A program made the position numbers and the translations under genes. A stretch of 64,000 nt of DNA from Sipunculus nudus. Taxonomy: Eukaryota; Annelida; Sipuncula; Golfingiida; Sipunculidae. Below are positions 25,101-37,588 of the stretch, piece after piece. The stretch is taken from positions 31,639,176-31,703,175 of the forward strand of contig CM049311.1 of assembly GCA_026874595.1 (NCBI GenBank), written 5' to 3'. Position 1 is the stretch's first letter; every line of letters starts with the position of its first letter. The notes beneath the pieces are model-generated. The model saw nothing but the letters and a program-made list of their open reading frames with translations. It had not been told where the DNA came from and made no database searches.

Positions 25101-27329
25101 GTGAGCTTATGCGATGGTGTGGCGTCGTCGATCGTCTGTCCTCCGTTCGTTAAACCATACTATCTCAAAAACGACAGGAGTTAGCATCACCAAATTTTAT
25201 GCAAAAAAATAAGTCATCTAAAAAACTGGATTCTGCTTATTCATTTGCTATCTGCATTTACCTAGATTTTATAGTAAAACCCCCAAAAAACTCTAAAAAT
25301 CTTCTTCTCCAAAACTGTACAGCTAAATTGTTCAATATTTCACAGAAATAATACCTGACTCAATTTCTCTCAAGTTTGTTCGAAAGGTTCCAGTCCGGTG
25401 ATTTTTGGCCGAGTCATATTTGAAATCGGTTATAGATGGCGCCATCTGCATCGACCATTTTTGTACGGGGGGTCATCGGTCATCAGTACATTAACCCATA
25501 ATTTCTCAGGAATAGCAGGAGCTAGCATCCCCACATTTTACACAAAAATCTGGCACATATAAATTGTTGTGGGATTGAGCATTTTATGGCGCCACCTGCA
25601 TCAACATACATTTCACGGGGAGAAGGGGGAGCTTAATTACCTATGAAAATCTTCTTTGAAATAATTTAGCCGAATTGTTCAACATTTCACAGAAATGATC
25701 CCAGAAACGAGCTCTCTCACGTTTCTTCAAACGGTTTTGGTTTGATGAATTTTAGCTGAGTTACAACAACTTAGTCTTTTGGACAAGAAAGCATACTAAG
25801 ATAACAATCTTAGAAACAACAGCTAGCATCACCAAGTTTTGTGCAAATGTTGTTACATGACTCATATTTGAAATTGCTATTTTTTTGGCGCCACCTACAT
25901 CGACCTGTTTTTTTTTTGGGGCGGGGGGGGGGGGAGGGGCGGCAAAGCCTTGTACTTTTAGCCTCATTCAGCTTTAAGTGCAAGCTAAATGGTTTAATTT
26001 TATACAAGAATTATCCTAGGGTAAGGCTTCCCAATTGTATTAGAATAGATTGGGTTCATTGATTGTTGTGAGAGTCATAGGAAGCTGAAATTGGTCTTGT
26101 GGCCATTAGAAAGCCTATTATAACTGAAGGCTGCAATAGTCTTCTTCTTGAAAACTGTTGTTTCAACTTCTGTAACATTGCCAAAAAAAGTATTCTTAGT
26201 TGGCCTTTGTTCAAGTTTACTTAAATAATTTTTGGCAGAATTATTGAACCTTTAACAATGAAAAGACTGTGAGATGATTTGGTAAACAAAGTTTATCATT
26301 TTGTTTAAAAAAAAATCTCATGAATATGTCAGCTTGAAAAAAAGCATTTTAGCCATTTTAGCCAAGGTCTTTCAGAATATGTAAACAGATTTAACAACAG
26401 GACAAGATTGTGTCTTTATCTATAAATAGCTTGACAGACTGCAAACTATTTCAGATTTGGAAACAGGCCAAGGGACAGTCTGGATCTATTTGTAGCGATG
26501 GCAGACTGCCAACTGTATCAGATTAGGCAACAGGTCAAGAGGTCACTCAGTGCAGTTGTTGCAGTTGGCATTTTGTTCCGGTCCACTCGGGGCAACTGCC
26601 TTCCACACCTTAGCTTGTTCAGCCCAGCGCATCTGAATCAAGCGAAGTTTGATATATTGGCCTGACATTTTGACTTGTCCATGCACCTTGATGCAACCAT
26701 GATGGCTTTCTCCTACACAAGACTTGCGTCGCCACCTTCAATTATTTTTTGCACAGTGTATGTACCCTGTTTATTTCACAGGAGGGATTCGATATATCAG
26801 CCTGGAATTGGGCATATGTATATACGTCTCGCATAGCTTCGTTGTATATAAGACCGGTGGCGCCACCTACCATAATTTTTGCACAGTATAGGGACTTTTT
26901 CCCTGCTTATTTCAATAATATTTTTTATATTTATTATATTTCTTATTTTACATATCAGCCTGAAAATTATGCATGTCGATACATCTCAAATAGTTTTGTT
27001 GTATACAACTGTTTCATGCATCTGTACAAATAGCTCAAGAGTGGTTTGAAGTATCTGCTTGATATTTTGTCCATACATCTTCGATGGCTTTCTCTGCACA
27101 AGACTGGTGGCGCCACTTACAATCATTTGTGGTGTGTGGACCCATGCCAGTATTTCAGCAGTGACTCAGGTTCGAAATCTTTAGTACTTGCATAGTACAA
27201 ATACATGTCACACATTGTACACATTGAAAAATAACGGTCCAGCATTGAAGCATTATACCTTATGTAGATCACATTGCACTGGTTTGCATTAGGCCTGTAG
27301 GCCTTGTTAAAATTGTTCTTGGATGCATT
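25101..27329 (+). repeat. Degenerate ~150-bp repeats carrying GGTGGCGCCACC
   Basis: Several diverged units with the palindrome or near-versions at 25434-25447 (GATGGCGCCATC), about 25586, about 25886, 26856-26867 (perfect) and 27106-27117. Units in 26.6-27.15 kb share GATATATCAGCCTG-like and TTGCACAGT(A/G)TA words. The G run at about 25919-25938 lies within one unit. No gene recognised. Confidence 0.6.
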
Positions 27330-28160
27330 TACTTAGAGAATATAGGTCGCAGTGACCTAATTTACGGTGTCCTGGAAGAAGTTTCAAGAACCTCTTGGGA
27401 TGTCAAGTGAGAAGATTCCAGGTGCAACAGTAAATTTCTGTGCCCTGTCTGACTGTCTGGGTGCTTAAAATGTTTTTGGTCAGTAGCTCGCAGAATTTAG
27501 GTCCCCATGACCTAATTTCAGGTTGCCCCGGGCTTCCTTGGATGTACGTTAGAAGATTCTTGGGCTAGCGGATACAATGTGTGCCCCGTCTGACTCAATG
27601 TGTGCTCAAAACACTGTTTTTGTACCGTAGTTCGCAAAATAAAGGTCACCATGACCAGATTTCAGGTTTCCACGGAGATTTGTCTATGATCTCCATGGAT
27701 GCATGTACAGTTAGAAGATTCTAGCTGCAACAGTAAAGTTGTTTGCCCTGTCTGACTACTTGGGGGATTTAAATCATCTTTTTAACCTGTAGCTCCCAGA
27801 ATATAGGTCTGATTTCAGGGCTCCAATGGATCTATCTAGGACCTCCCTGGATGTACATTAAGATGTTTCCAGGTCTGATTTTTTTACGGACTGTTTCATT
27901 TGAAGGTCTCAGAAACTGAGAAAAAATGCATAAAAATTAGAAAATAAATACAGGTGGCGCCACCAGTCTTCAGGAACTGACGAAACATTCCATGATCAAT
28001 ATGCATGGAAAAATCATGTTAATCAATGCTTTAGTTATTCGGAAATTTGATATTTTGTAAAACTTTTTCATTATTCTTGGGGTAATTTCGAACCCCATAG
28101 CTTGGAGGATATAGGTCGCAGTGACCTAATTTCAGTTTTCCAAAGAGATTTTTATGGACC
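27330..28160 (+). repeat. Composite dispersed repeat, copy 2
   Basis: Direct repeat of the 24.36-25.10 kb composite: units at about 27341, 27493, 27634 and 27796, then GGTGGCGCCACCAGTCTTCA (from 27953) with GAACTGACGAAACATTCCAT, then another unit at about 28106. Divergence is substantial, so the duplication or the two insertions are old. Confidence 0.75.
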
Positions 28161-28846
28161 TCCATGGGTTTTCTTGGCCCAGCGGTTACGACTTAGGCCC
28201 TGTTAATGGACGGCCGGGCGGATGACGGAAAAGATGATTTTCCGTCAGCTGAGCTAAAAACAATAAGGTTACGCGAATGAACCAAGAGCGATAAAGGGCC
28301 AACATGCATACCGACAATATTCGGCAGAAAAACTGGTTATATTAATTCACAATACAAAAAAAAAAAAATAAGCACAAAGCAATTGAGGAAATAAGAATGT
28401 GATTCATTTATAAACGTTTTAAGTTGTCTGCACACTTAATCAACTGTTAATAGTGATGAACAGGTTACTCCTAAGCAAAACAAAACAAAAAAATTATGTC
28501 GGCATACAATGGCAGTCTAAAATGAAGGCCACATTAAATTATTAACACCATACTCGATGTTACAGTTCTGTTGAAGTGTAAAAAAAGATTAGAAAATCAA
28601 TGATTTTCTGCATGAATGTTCAGACAACATAGTTAAAAATTGAACTGACGGTTGGCTGGTTGGTTACAAATAATATGTTTCGAGGGGGATCAACATTAAC
28701 AAATTAGTTTACACAAAGGTGGTTCAGTACAAGGTGCGGTAAGTAGAGCTCAAACTTTAAAATAGAACATATCATGTGTGTTACAGAACATTTACGGCAG
28801 TGAAATAAATATTTTCTTTGATTGTTATTTTATATGCATATGAATT
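28161..28846. other. Gene-free stretch
   Basis: AT-rich sequence in which no gene or clear repeat was recognised. Confidence 0.4.
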
Positions 28847-29208
28847 AAATACGGCCGTATATAAGGACCTTTCCATTAAGCCTGCAGAGCGCTCACCCTC
28901 TGGGGGACCGAACGTGAAAAATCTCACCGTCTCGGCTGAGATTTGAACTCATGATCTTTGAGTCCTGTGCTCTACCTATTAGCCCCAGGAGCCGGAGACT
29001 ACAGTTTAAACAATTGTTCACCTGTGTAGTTGGGGCGTCATATTCTCGAAGGACTAATTTTCCTTTCGCGAATATCGCGAAATTGAAACCCTCCCGCACA
29101 AAAACAAACCGACCATAGAATACACAGAGCCAGGTTATAGGTAATGTTGTTGTTTTGTGTCTAACTGTCAGGAGATTAAAAATACATTTACACATATATC
29201 CTAACATT
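28847..29208 (-). repeat. tRNA-like SINE unit, copy 1 of a tandem pair
   Basis: The unit begins TAAATACGGCCGTATATAAG and recurs at 29209. On the minus strand about 28995-28925 reads like a tRNA head: a D-arm/A-box-like GGGGCTAATAGGTAGAGC, then CAGGACTCAAAGATCATG, then a T-arm TGAG-TTCAAAT-CTCA with a 4-bp stem. The body has no RNA-gene completeness, such as a paired acceptor stem, so it is taken as a SINE-like element. Confidence 0.55.
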
Positions 29209-29575
29209 AAATACGGCCGTATATAAGGACCTTTCCATTAAGCCTGCAGAGCGCTCACCCTCTGGGGGACCGAACGTGAAGAATCTCACCGTCTCGGCTG
29301 ACATTTGAACTCATGATCTTTGAGTCCTGTGCTCTACCTATGAGCCCCAGGAGCCGGAGACTACAGTTTAAACAATTGTTCACCTGTGTAGCTGGGGCGT
29401 CATATTCACGAAGAACTAATTTTCCTTTCGCGAATGCGAAATTGAAACCCTCCCGCACAAAAACAAACCGACCATAGATTACACAGAGCCAGGTTATAGG
29501 TAATGTTGTTTTGTCTCTAACTATCAGGATATCAAAAATACATTTACACATATATCCTACACATTTCCCCCAATA
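29209..29575 (-). repeat. tRNA-like SINE unit, copy 2 of a tandem pair
   Basis: Near-identical to the preceding unit (period about 362 bp), including the tRNA-like head at about 29358-29283, with small indels (GCGAATGCGAAA versus GCGAATATCGCGAAA; one GTT missing). The closeness points to a fairly recent tandem duplication. Confidence 0.6.
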
Positions 29576-30439
29576 ATATATATATACAAGTTCCATGTTT
29601 TTATCCATTTATGTTTATCACCAGCGGTACATATAATTCAGAGAGAAGCAGAAACATATCCGGGTCTAAATGATACACAGAGACACGCCAGCTGGAAATA
29701 AGGGCGCTGTCCCATGTGGTCACGCGTCACTGAACGTCTTCATTCAAGCGGATCTGCCCGTTCCGCGCCAATGATAATAACATCATGGAGGACAGTCCCC
29801 ACCAGGGAAGTGCTTCGATTCTAGCTGACATTCCCACCGGTTGCTTGGTTATATTCAACAAAAATCACATATACTTAAGGTAACACAATAGGTGAGTTGC
29901 TTTATACCTTTTTACTTTAATATTTATGTGATTGTATTGTTGTCTGTCCTTCTTTTGTTGTTGGAGGCATGCGGATATTTACACGTAATTTACCTCCGGA
30001 TATTTACATGAAATTTACCTCCGGATATTTACACGCATTTTTTGTACATCGATACCTTCACTGATACGACTGAGGAGAGGAAACGTGTGATACTGCCCAG
30101 TCACGTAGTCCGAAACAGGAATGGAATTCTGCAGATGTACATATACGTAGTCACGTTAGCATTTAAAAAATGGAGGCGGTTACCTCCACCGAAAAAAAGG
30201 GGGGGGGGGGGGGGTTTAATCATCAATGAGATCACCCCCTCCCTCCCCGATATTCAGAGAATAATGTTTTTATATCGGAAATGAAATATATTTATGATTA
30301 GAGTTATAGACCTATTTCTGTGTTTACTATGATATATTATATATCTAAACCTGGTTTAAAATTTACATACTGGAAATATATTAGCTTTTTATATAAATAC
30401 TTATACTTAATTGTAATATATTTGAAATGTGTCACATAG

Positions 30440-30490
<51 letters not shown>

Positions 30491-31047
30491 TATAAAAAAA
30501 AGTTGTATTTGATTGCCCTCCCATGAGTCTGCGAGTCAAAGCTTTTCTGTAACCTTATTGGAAAAAAAGAAAAGGTGCGAGATAGATTTCACGGAAATCA
30601 GTGATGAATTTATATCAGAACAAAAGCTAGAAATAAACATTTGCTCTTGAAATGACTTAGACCAGAAAATATATATCTATGAATATAATCAGTGTTAACG
30701 TCTTTATCAATACCCCACTTTTGTCAAAATATTAATTATTATAAATGCATAACATGCAGTGTCCTCCAGTGCTACTATTTCATAAATATCCTTCTCCCAT
30801 GGCTTAAATAAAGAACGGATATAAATTTTTATTCATGGTCCTAGGGGGCCTCCCTGGTACTCTTAGGCCAATGTTTCAAATGGCCTTAGTCCGGATTCTA
30901 CTATGTAGAGTATTTGTATCCCTAAAATTTTTAATTATCTACCATACATTAAATTGCAGGCGAAAGGGCATAAGTACAAAATAATGAAGCCTTCCATGGT
31001 TCTGCATAAGTACAATAATGAAGCCTTCCATGTTTTTGTTTCTTCAG
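29576..31047. other. Gene-free upstream region of gene 1 with short repeats
   Basis: It contains three copies of a 27-bp module CCTCCGGATATTTACA.G(A/T)AATTTA (about 29970-30034), a G run at about 30199-30215, an (AT)n tract at 30443-30487, and a tandem pair with CATAAGTACA(A)AATAATGAAG followed by CCTTCCATG (about 30968-31035) just before gene 1. A promoter was not identified. Confidence 0.5.
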
Positions 31048-31170
31048 AAATAATATCGTCAGCGATGTTGGGAGGACTGGTTACCTGACGTCCGCAACTT
31101 ATACCAAAAGATGTCGCTGTAATCATCGACGGAAGCCGAATTGGACCGGGGCGACCCGAACTGAGTTAAC
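31048..31170 (+). other. Probable 5' UTR part of gene 1 exon
   Basis: A good splice acceptor (TTTTTGTTTCTTCAG at 31033-31047) precedes the gene 1 start by 123 bp. Gene 2 also has an acceptor just upstream of its ATG (59441), so a non-coding first exon further upstream is likely in both. Confidence 0.45.
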
Positions 31171-32420
31171 ATGTTGCGCCAGTGTCTCCACCTTAGGCGG
31201 GTCCTCCGCATGAGGCGGGCCGAGACGTTCCTGTGGTTTCTCTGTGGAGGGATTCTGATGCTCTTCATGGAACAGACGCGTTCTCTCACGACTACAGTAA
31301 AGCTCCGAGCAGACGTCGTCCAAGGTGAGGACCAGTTACTACTGTATAAAATGGAACAAAGAGTCCACCAAGAGCTTCTATCCGATGAAAAGGCGAGTGT
31401 CCATGCAGTGGACGGTGCGGTCCTGCGACCGGAAGTGAATAATGCTGATAGATCTGATGTGAATAAAGTATCTTCACAGCCGGAAGTGTATGGTCCTTTA
31501 CCAGCGAGAGTTCTTGAAAAACCGACAGCAGATAATTCTAATATACCGGCGATGGATGATTCTATGCGTCGCGCTCTCCGAGGTGGAAGTAGCACAGGGG
31601 CTTCCGAAGAACCAATTCAGAAACCGATGGTTAAGGATACCTCATTCACTTACAGAAATCTGTTCGGGGGAAGTTCTGATATCCACGAATCAAACAACAT
31701 TGCCATTGGTTGCGCGATAACCACTAGGGGGCGCCTGAGTGGCACTACTCAGGAAGAGCTGACCACTTTACCGTTTTTCAAATCTCTTTTGCCCTCATTT
31801 TGCATCACCGCCAGCATGGGTTTTAATTATCATTTTTATATAGCGTACGATTTTAACGACCCGTTTTTGACGCATGAAGGGGCGGTGCAGAAGTTTCACA
31901 CTGTATTTTACCAAATTGTTTACCGCGAGTGTGGGCAGTCTGTGAAAGCTTACATTCACTTCGTAAAATGTTCGCATACCAAAAAGCCAGCCTGGGCCCA
32001 GAATGACGCCATGATGGAGGCCTACTATGATAATATGGATTACTATTACCGAATTAATGACGATACGGTCCTAAAGACGCCGAGGTGGACAGAGGAATTC
32101 ATTAAAACCTTGCTTTCGTACCACCCACCGAACCTAGGCGTCGTGGGACCGTCATATTTACGTCGAAGAAAAAGAATTCTGACGTACGACTTTGTGCACC
32201 GTACACATATAGATGTGTTCGGGTTTTACTATCCACGGTGTTATGGTGACTGGTACGCTGACCGGTGGATTACAGACGTTTACAGCCCAGGTCGTATGAA
32301 AAAGCGTCGTAATGTCAAGGTCGTCCACACTCTGGCCGTGGGAACGCGCTACCGTCCACACCGAACCCCAGTTAGAAGAATGAACTCTCGGCTAACAAAC
32401 GATAAAAACACCCTTCAAAG
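31171..32420 (+). CDS. Gene 1, exon 1: type II membrane glycosyltransferase-like protein, N-terminal half
   Basis: Encodes residues 1 to 417 (last codon split) of a 709-aa product. A short basic cytoplasmic tail is followed by a membrane anchor (about residues 19-34, FLWFLCGGILMLFM), a variable stem (about 35-172) and a conserved domain (about 175-400). That domain holds KCSHTKKPAWAQNDA (266-280) and RINDDTV (294-300), an acidic DD pair placed as in GT-A nucleotide-sugar transferases, then GVVGP, LTYDFVHRTHIDVFG and DWYADRWITDVY. The exon ends CTTCAAAG|GTAGGT, phase 2. Its paralogue is encoded at 59417-58345. A Golgi location and glycosyltransferase activity are inferred from topology and motifs. 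The donor and substrate are unknown. Confidence 0.85.
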
Positions 32421-32687
32421 GTAGGTTCACCAACAAATAGGGTAAGCCGCAATTCATATTAATATAGTGACATTACGGTAACTGGTATCTTTGTGATCGT
32501 TGGCGTCATTCTGTGTTTATATTATAAGTGTCCACACGTGTTCAAACATATATAACCTTATAATGAACTTAAGTGGCTGATACAAGAATTGCCGTGCCGA
32601 TATAACCCGTGAATAATATAATGAATCCCATCTCGAAGTACCTGTAATATGATGATACCATGAGTGGTCGGTTAATACATTTTATAA

Positions 32688-32688
<1 letters not shown>

Positions 32689-32746
<58 letters not shown>
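32689..32746. repeat. (AT)n microsatellite
   Basis: About 58 bp of alternating AT inside the gene 1 intron. Confidence 0.95.
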
Positions 32747-32749
<3 letters not shown>

Positions 32750-32879
32750 TGGTAAAGCATTTCACTAGAAACAAGGGGTAAACCTAATTGATCCATAAAC
32801 ACGCATTTATGGCGAAGCTTAGCAAATATAGTCCAATATGGAAAATGTTTCCGTGTGCAGTAAGAAGAATACATGATCC

Positions 32880-33405
32880 TTAAAGGGACATAATCAGGAA
32901 CAATATTATGCCTATTATTTCAGACTATTAACTCAGTTTAACTTTATACAAAAGTTTCCTAGCGAAACTCTCAAAGCACACAGTCTCAGTACCTCGTATA
33001 TACGGCTGTTTAACAGCTTGTTATTGTTCTGCGTGTTGGTTAACAGTCCACATGTGTCTGTTTTTCATAACAAGGCAGCATGACCGGAGGTTCGATTGCG
33101 AGCCGCAGCACGGGATGTCTCAGCCAGCGGGAACATGTATTACATATTTTTGGCCTAGTCAGTCAGGGAATCTCTTGATTGACACGTGTGGCCCGGCAGA
33201 TGCCCTTGCTGTATTTATGTTGACACGTGGGATCGCGCCCGGTTTACTGTTTTTAACACTCGTTTACAGGATTAAGCAAAAATTTTCAGGGCAATATTTT
33301 GGCAGGTACCAATTTATTTCAAAGGGAAGAAGTTTTTTTTTTTGTGTGTGTCAATTCAACATGTGTCATTAATTATAGGTGATTGGACCCCTTTAATGCT
33401 GCAGC
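32880..33405 (+). repeat. Dispersed ~0.5-kb repeat, copy A
   Basis: Begins TTAAAGGGACATAATCAGGA then ACAATATTATGCCTATT, and is colinear with the reverse complement of 50208-50702 along its length. Shared landmarks are CATAACAAGGC.G..TGAC(C/T)GGAGG, GGAACATGTATTACAT, TTTTTAACACTCGTTTACAG and TTTCAGGGCAATATTTTGGC. A GGTTCGATTGC word resembles a polymerase III B box, so it may be a SINE. Confidence 0.7.
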
Positions 33406-33897
33406 TTCTTTTAATATTACTGCCTATTTCGAATATGCAGGCGGTCAAGTATAGCATATATAGCTTAAATTTAAAAAAAAAACTTATTAGCCTATTCATA
33501 GCCGGGGTATACTTAATTTCTTAATCTTAATTTTACTTTTAACGTCATCGGATTCATATATGACAGTCATTTTCACCAAATTCCAGTAAAATGTGGTGGC
33601 TTTTATGAACTAGGGACAAGCGGGAAATATTAAATATGATCGAATGTGTTTTGAAGTAGCTGTATATGAAGATTGGGAGTTTAAAGTTTTCATTAGAATA
33701 TTACAAATTTAGGTACATGGGGACATTTTTCCACGGTTGATCATGTCACCAGAAATAATTATTTTAGGCCATACAAGTCAGGGATAAGGGTCACAGAGTA
33801 TATTTTAATCACCAGTTTGATCAAATGTTAGTTTGTATAAAGATGGCTCTTCTATGATGACATATTTGTTTTACCTTTATTTATTAATTTTTAACAG

Positions 33898-34777
33898 GTA
33901 CCTGAATAGTTCTCGTCGATACAATAAGCCGACTGATTCTACAAGGGGAAAACTAGTTATATCGATGTCCTTGTATGGTTCAAATATCAAATACACTTAC
34001 GGTGTGGTGCGGAATGCCCAACTCCGGCCCGTTGTGTTTCCAGAATGGACTTTAAGAGTGTACATAGAAAAACAGTCAAAGGATGGAAGAACAAAGCACC
34101 CTGCAGTGCCACAAAAGATTATTCAAAAATTAATACAACTTGGCGCTGAAATAGTGTATATTGATCCAAATACGACGCACACGACACCCATGATGTGGCG
34201 GTTCCTGGTAGCAGACGACATGTCCGTGGACTACTTCGTTGTTCGTGACGGAGATTCCCGATTGAGCAGTCGGGACGCTACGGTAATATCCGAATGGATA
34301 CAATCAGGTAAACCATTTCATTGCATCCGGGATCATCCAAGTCACAGCAAGTTTGCGGTTTCTGGCGGATTGTGGGGAGGGCAACCCAGAAAATTGAAAG
34401 AAATTTTCAAGGAATCATTCGAAGAAATGATGCGGGGATACAAAGCCAGGTATCTACAGGATATGCATTTCTTGGGAAGGGTGATCTGGCCAAAGGTCAA
34501 GGGTCAAGCTTTTTGTCATGACAGTTTTACTTGTGAAAAATGGGAAAGCTCTCATCGATTTCCCATAGCACGTGAACACCCCGGAGAACACCTGGGCCAG
34601 GTATTTGACGCCTACAATCAGCCACGAAGCAATGACGTCATCCGTTTGAAACGTCATGTGCCAGTGTTTCAGTGTGCAGTTTTCCCAAACGCTCCCTCTC
34701 CGGTGCCTACACAAGTCAACAATGCAGCCATGCCAGATATTTACAGACCGCGAAACTCATCCACTGCCGCCAAATGA
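33898..34777 (+). CDS. Gene 1, exon 2: second glycosyltransferase-like domain and C-terminus
   Basis: Completes gene 1: join 31171-32420 with 33898-34777 gives 2,130 nt, 709 aa plus stop. Residues about 433-675 form a second conserved domain: ISMSLYGSNIKYTYG (438-452), RNAQL, FPEWTLRVYIEK, MMWRFLVADD (515-524), FVVRDGDSRLSSRD (530-543, a DxD-type motif), HCIRDHPSHSKFAVSGGLWG, and FCHDSF...SHRFPIAR. The domain matches residues 374-610 of gene 2 closely. It ends after a short Pro/Asn-rich tail. Gene 2 continues for about 380 more residues that have no counterpart here or in the downstream DNA, so gene 1 is either truncated or keeps a shorter ancestral form. Confidence 0.85.
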
Positions 34778-35892
34778 GGCTATTTATTTTGCAACAAAGG
34801 AGAATTCAAGCGGCCTGGTTTACTTTGATCTCAAGAATTCATATTTCGGTATCACACAAACGACCTTAGGAATATCTAATTATAATTGAAATGGTGAAAC
34901 TAATGCATAACCGTTATATGCAGAACATTTGACGACTACTCTTTCCGTTTCGCTCAGTAATGGTATCATTTGCATTAAAAAACCTATATCTAAAATAAAT
35001 CTTCTTTGTTGTTGCATTTTTGTTCCTCGCTTCCGCGGAACGGGGGACATTGATTTGGGTATGTCTGTCTGTCCCTCTGTCTGCCTGCCTGTCTGTCCGT
35101 CCGTCAGGTTTTCGTTTAAAATTTGGGTGAGTGATTGTTCTCATGTATACCTTGGTTGGGATTGGTTTTGGAGTGTCTATCTGAAAAATAATTATCTCCA
35201 GCTCAAAAATTACCATGTTTCTACCTACTCTAAAACTGAAAGTTTATATTTTGTTCCAATAAAAAATAAAATTTCATATTTTTTTCAACAAGAAAAACAG
35301 ACAGTAAAGGGGAATAAAAGTTTAACATTATGCCGCTAGAAATTTACACTGTAAATTTAATTTTGATTTTAATGTTACAAATCATGTGGAAATGAAACAA
35401 AAGTTCTAAAATATGTATACCATCAGAAAAAAATAAAAAAAAATATGTACTTGATAGAGTCTTATATTAATTTAAAACAAATTTTGGATTGATTGTATAC
35501 ATGTATATAGGGGATTTGACCAAAATGATTCCTTTAAAATATCGATAAATGGTCTATACAGACACACACATTTGTTTTATGCATGTAAAACATACCGTAT
35601 ACTCAGGATACAATTCTTTCTTAGATTAACTCAAGTTATACAGGGTATATATTATATACGACTAATTGCCTTTACTATCCCATGTGTCCATTTCCAGAGA
35701 CAAACTGCGCGTCTGAATCACGGGTTTTTTAGATTCCAAATTCCGTGGATACGGATATTCAGTAACACAGAATCCTTTCACAACTGAGTAGAACTTCAAA
35801 CTTTACTGAAAATAGCCATGAAAACAAGACCCGCAGGCCTTTTTAATATACAGTGACGGGCCTGGGTCTCGATGACATTAATAAATATGCAA

Positions 35893-35895
<3 letters not shown>

Positions 35896-35977
<82 letters not shown>
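35896..35977. repeat. (AT)n microsatellite
   Basis: About 80 bp of uninterrupted alternating AT. Confidence 0.95.
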
Positions 35978-35979
<2 letters not shown>

Positions 35980-37567
35980 ACGGGTTTAGACATCTTCAAA
36001 GACTCTTGTCTTGTTTTCAACAGACTCTGACTGCGAGAACAAAGTGCAGATTGGTGCTCTCTTAGGAGTGCACCAGGTATACGCATATGAAATATTGTTA
36101 ACAGGCTAATCAACATATTACCCGTAACCGTGTGCTGTTAAATAGCTAGGAGCCCCTAACAGGAGAGAAAGTAGACTTTATTTGATTTGGTGCTGGCAAG
36201 AGCGATGTCACAAATTTAAGTATTTATAAATGAATAAAACATATCGTAATACAGGTATCCTGTTTATTATTGTGACTGAACAGTGCGTGCGGGATGTGAT
36301 GCAAATACATGCAACGCATACATATGCCATGTCTTTTGTTTGGATTCTTGCTCAACCTCGCTCAGTATGTCTGAAGATTTGTCAAATAAATTTCATCTGA
36401 ATCTAATTTGATATATGATAGGAAAGCTGACAAACTATACCCACTTTTCCGGCCGATTTTATGCCGGGCGGAAAATGGTAGATGTGATGACAAAACCGAA
36501 AAAAATCGGCTGATTTACAACCTACCTTTAATTCTCTTTATCATTGCTGACTCCAATAACAATTTGGAGTCGAAATCAGAAGTTTCCACAATGACCAAAA
36601 GAATCTCGTGATCTGCACAGAAAATCGGTATGTGTGGCACTCGCCAGCCGGCGAGACTTGTAGATTTATCCGGTCGATAAAAAAAATTGGCCAGAAAAAA
36701 AAAAAGATATAGATGGGAAGCCGGCTTAAGACAATCCAAAGGTAATCAAACGGATTAAACTGGACCACACTGGGTAATGAGCGGTACTTACAACGCCTTT
36801 CACATTGTCTACAAATCAGCTCTATGTATATATCATATTATTCAATAATTCTAAATGGGTACTTTGAAAGAGATGGAAAAATAATAACCATGCACTCGGT
36901 GATACAATGCGACTAAAAAGCGTCCTTGGACCGCCTGCAGTATAAGCCAGCCAGCGTATTCGGGAATGGGGCAAGGAAGAAGCGATAAGATTTTTGTGTA
37001 GGCCAGGAACATGATCGGAATTCAGGAGCGTCATCGAGGAATATTCACAAATATACGATGACTTATGCACGAATGAACCTGGGAATATCGGCAAAAAAAA
37101 TAAGTTAAATACAGACAAAGTCTAGCCTCATGCTCAGCACGGTGTGGCCTGGCCGCCTGTTAAGGTTTCGGTCGAGCGCTAAGCACCTCGGAGTGAAGGT
37201 TCCAAGTACAAGTGCATACGCTCGGGTAAATAATCAGTCGGCAATATGTATCACTGCTTCTGGATTGTTCAGATTTCGGATAAATGGTAAAAATTTCGGT
37301 TCTCCGTTTTTTAATTCGGATGAACGATTTTTCGGATAAAAGATGTTCGGATATTCGACGTCCTTCTGTAGTTATATGCTCTACAGCGTGTGAATTCCGG
37401 CAATTTCAAAGTATAAACTTCAGCACCGGGATTTTTATATTCGCTGAGCGTTTTTAACTCAGGTGACTAAAAATCAACGAACTGAGGTATAGGAATGATG
37501 GTCTGTCCTTTCGTAAGCAAGGCACAAATCTTAATTTCTGGCCCTTGAAACGTATATCTGAAAATCA

Positions 37568-37588
37568 TGGGGGGGGGGGGGGGGGGGG
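37568..37588. repeat. G homopolymer run
   Basis: About 20 consecutive G residues. Its length is likely variable or error-prone. Confidence 0.9.

Larger units (their letters stand above)
32421..33897 (+). other. Intron of gene 1
   Basis: GT at 32421 and AG at 33896-33897 (TTAATTTTTAACAG). It splits an Arg codon (AG|G) exactly where gene 2 is split. It contains an (AT)n tract (32689-32746) and a dispersed repeat (32880-33405). Confidence 0.9.

Noticed and set aside
28925-29358. Two functional tRNA genes on the minus strand.
   Set aside because: A- and B-box-like segments and a T-arm are visible, but no paired acceptor stem or convincing anticodon loop closes the molecule, and the segment lies inside a longer repeated unit.
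28893-29608. Two paralogous coding regions on the minus strand with the shared phrase CLNCSLRLLGLIG.
   Set aside because: They are translations of the duplicated tRNA-like SINE unit, read through its tRNA-like head.
33833-33897. An upstream start for gene 1 exon 2 as a separate single-exon gene.
   Set aside because: The TTTTTAACAG acceptor, phase match with exon 1 and identical splice position in gene 2 show that these codons are intronic.
35896-36116. Open frames of alternating Ile-Tyr residues.
   Set aside because: Translation of an (AT)n microsatellite; the same occurs at 22.97, 32.7 and 60.2 kb.
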